Shown here: piece by piece, positions 3,951 to 5,343 of the stretch | Layout of the letters: every line of letters begins with the position of its first letter | How positions within the stretch are numbered: position 1 is the first letter of the stretch | NCBI RefSeq assembly: GCF_946479975.1 | Contig: NZ_CAMLIX010000290.1 | Coordinates: forward strand, 1-5,343 | Direction: 5' to 3' | DNA length: 5,343 nucleotides | Origin: an uncultured Flavobacterium sp. | GTDB lineage: Bacteria > Bacteroidota > Bacteroidia > Flavobacteriales > Flavobacteriaceae | Translations under genes and position numbers: made by a program | Notes under the pieces: model-generated | The model's input: the letters and a program-made list of their open reading frames with translations, nothing else | Told to the model about the DNA's origin: nothing | Database searches by the model: none

Positions 3951-5343
3951 TTAGTTTTCCATGTAAGCTTCGATAGGTGCACAACTGCAGATTAAGTTTC
4001 TGTCTCCGTATGCATCGTCTACGCGACGAACAGATGGCCAGAATTTATTATCAGCGATGTAATCTAATGGATAAGCTGCTTTTTCTCTTGTGTAAGGGAA
4101 ATCCCAAGCGTCGTTAGTTAACATTGCTAATGTGTGCGGTGCATTTTTCAATACGTTGTTTTTATCATCGGCAGTTGCTACTTCAATTTCTTTTCTGATT
4201 GAGATAAGCGCATCACAAAAACGATCTAATTCTGCTAAATCCTCAGATTCAGTTGGTTCGATCATTAAAGTTCCAGCTACTGGGAAAGAAACCGTTGGAG
4301 CGTGGAAACCGTAATCCATTAAACGTTTTGCGATATCACCAACTTCGATTCCGTTTTCTTTAAATGAACGGCAATCTAAAATCATTTCGTGCGCCGCTCT
4401 TCCGCATTCTCCTGTATAAAGAATTGGGTAGTGACCTTCGAAACGTGCTTTCATGTAATTTGCATTTAGGATCGCGTGTTCTGTAGCGCTTTTTAATCCT
4501 TCAGCACCCATCATAGTAATGTAGCCGTAAGAAATCAAACAAACCAAAGCAGATCCGTAAGGTGCAGATGAAATAGCTGTAATGGCTTGCTCGCCGCCTA
4601 CTTTTAAAATTGGGTTTGTTGGTAAAAACGGAACTAATTTTTCGTTCACGCAGATTGGTCCAACTCCAGGTCCGCCACCACCATGAGGAATAGCGAACGT
4701 TTTGTGTAAGTTTAAGTGACAAACGTCAGCGCCAATTGTAGCCGGATTTGTTAATCCAACCTGCGCGTTCATGTTTGCACCGTCCATATATACTAATCCG
4801 CCGTTATCGTGGATTAATTTTGTGATTTCGATAATTGAAGATTCGAAAACTCCGTGAGTAGAAGGATAGGTTACCATTAAACAAGATAAATCATCTTTGT
4901 GTTCAATCGCTTTTTCTCTTAAATCTTCAACGTCAATATTTCCTTCCGGAGTCGTTTTGGTAACAATGATTTTCATTCCTGCCATCGCTGCAGAAGCAGG
5001 ATTTGTTCCGTGAGCCGATGAAGGAATCAAACATACATTACGGTGGCCTTCGTTTCTTGACATGTGGTAAGCACGAATCGCCATTAAACCTGCGTATTCT
5101 CCCTGAGCTCCTGAGTTTGGCTGTAAAGTTGTTCCGGCAAAACCTGTAATTACATTTAATTGCTGCTCTAATCTTTTTAACATTGTAAGATAACCTTCAA
5201 CTTGGTCAACTGGTGCAAACGGGTGAATGCTGTTCCAGTTTGGCATTGATAAAGGCAACATTTCTGAAGCGGCGTTTAATTTCATTGTACAAGAACCTAA
5301 TGAAATCATCGAATGGTTCAATGATAAATCTTTACGCTCTAAT
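3951..5343 (-). CDS. gcvP: Glycine dehydrogenase (P-protein of the glycine cleavage system), C-terminal half (partial)
   Basis: The PLP-dependent P-protein decarboxylates glycine and passes the aminomethyl group to the lipoyl arm of H-protein, in the cytoplasm. The window shows 463 residues of a protein that is about 950 long in this family. Its N-terminal half lies beyond the right edge. A start at 5321 would use TTG and should not be taken: the frame runs on upstream as LERKDLS directly before [16 protein letters not shown], a highly conserved internal P-protein block. The PLP lysine is in [16 protein letters not shown], at visible residue 214 (codon 4703-4701), followed by the glycine-rich loop. 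[16 protein letters not shown] near the end matches the conserved C-terminus. No frameshift or missing key residue is seen. It ends in a strong terminator at 3888-3920, so it is transcriptionally separate from the downstream genes. Confidence 0.97.
   Translation of the reverse strand, partial: LERKDLSLNHSMISLGSCTMKLNAASEMLPLSMPNWNSIHPFAPVDQVEGYLTMLKRLEQQLNVITGFAGTTLQPNSGAQGEYAGLMAIRAYHMSRNEGHRNVCLIPSSAHGTNPASAAMAGMKIIVTKTTPEGNIDVEDLREKAIEHKDDLSCLMVTYPSTHGVFESSIIEITKLIHDNGGLVYMDGANMNAQVGLTNPATIGADVCHLNLHKTFAIPHGGGGPGVGPICVNEKLVPFLPTNPILKVGGEQAITAISSAPYGSALVCLISYGYITMMGAEGLKSATEHAILNANYMKARFEGHYPILYTGECGRAAHEMILDCRSFKENGIEVGDIAKRLMDYGFHAPTVSFPVAGTLMIEPTESEDLAELDRFCDALISIRKEIEVATADDKNNVLKNAPHTLAMLTNDAWDFPYTREKAAYPLDYIADNKFWPSVRRVDDAYGDRNLICSCAPIEAYMEN

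Noticed and set aside
4132..4722. Short frames (4132-4314 plus, 4501-4722 minus) within gcvP
   Set aside because: Both lie inside the conserved P-protein sequence and are explained by it.
5319..5321. TTG start giving a 456-residue stand-alone P-protein subunit
   Set aside because: The frame continues upstream to the edge with the conserved LERKDLS block, so this is the middle of a longer gcvP. Split subunits (gcvPA/gcvPB) exist in other bacteria, but nothing here supports a break.

Overview
This 5.3-kb, AT-rich stretch looks like chromosomal DNA of a Flavobacterium or a close relative. The evidence is the protein sequences, two matches to the Bacteroidota -7 promoter consensus TAnnTTTG, GT-rich/AT-rich intergenic repeats of the kind common in that genus, and an intergenic structured element that I read as a Flavo-1 RNA. 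No mobile element, CRISPR array, phage gene or tRNA/rRNA is visible.

All five real protein genes lie on the minus strand, so they read right to left. From 5343 down to 3951 is the C-terminal half of glycine dehydrogenase (gcvP), cut by the window edge and closed by a strong terminator hairpin (3888-3920). Next is a 535-bp intergenic region (3416-3950). It holds heptamer tandem repeats, the Flavo-1-like RNA on the plus strand (3696-3814), and the promoter region of the next gene with an 18-bp palindrome. Then come a stand-alone KASIII/FabH-like ketoacyl synthase (3415-2357), a composite inverted repeat that probably serves as its terminator (2211-2349), and a small SAM-methyltransferase-like gene with its own TAnnTTTG box (2095-1568). 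A 119-bp gap with a perfect 23-bp hairpin follows, then a family 2 glycosyltransferase (1448-600). Last is the N-terminal part of an MlaE-type ABC permease (519 to below 1), cut by the left edge.

The methyltransferase, glycosyltransferase and permease could form one transcription unit. The KASIII gene just upstream probably has its own promoter and terminator. The gene set (chain-initiating condensing enzyme, methyltransferase, glycosyltransferase, lipid-type ABC permease) would suit making, decorating and moving a lipid. That is an inference from neighbourhood only; nothing in the sequence proves a joint pathway. gcvP is ordinary one-carbon metabolism and looks unrelated.

The coding sequences are mostly conventional. 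The more unusual content is in the gaps: several tandem repeats share a 7- or 14-bp period, and three large hairpins sit at gene boundaries. I did not find convincing evidence for a wholly new biological system.
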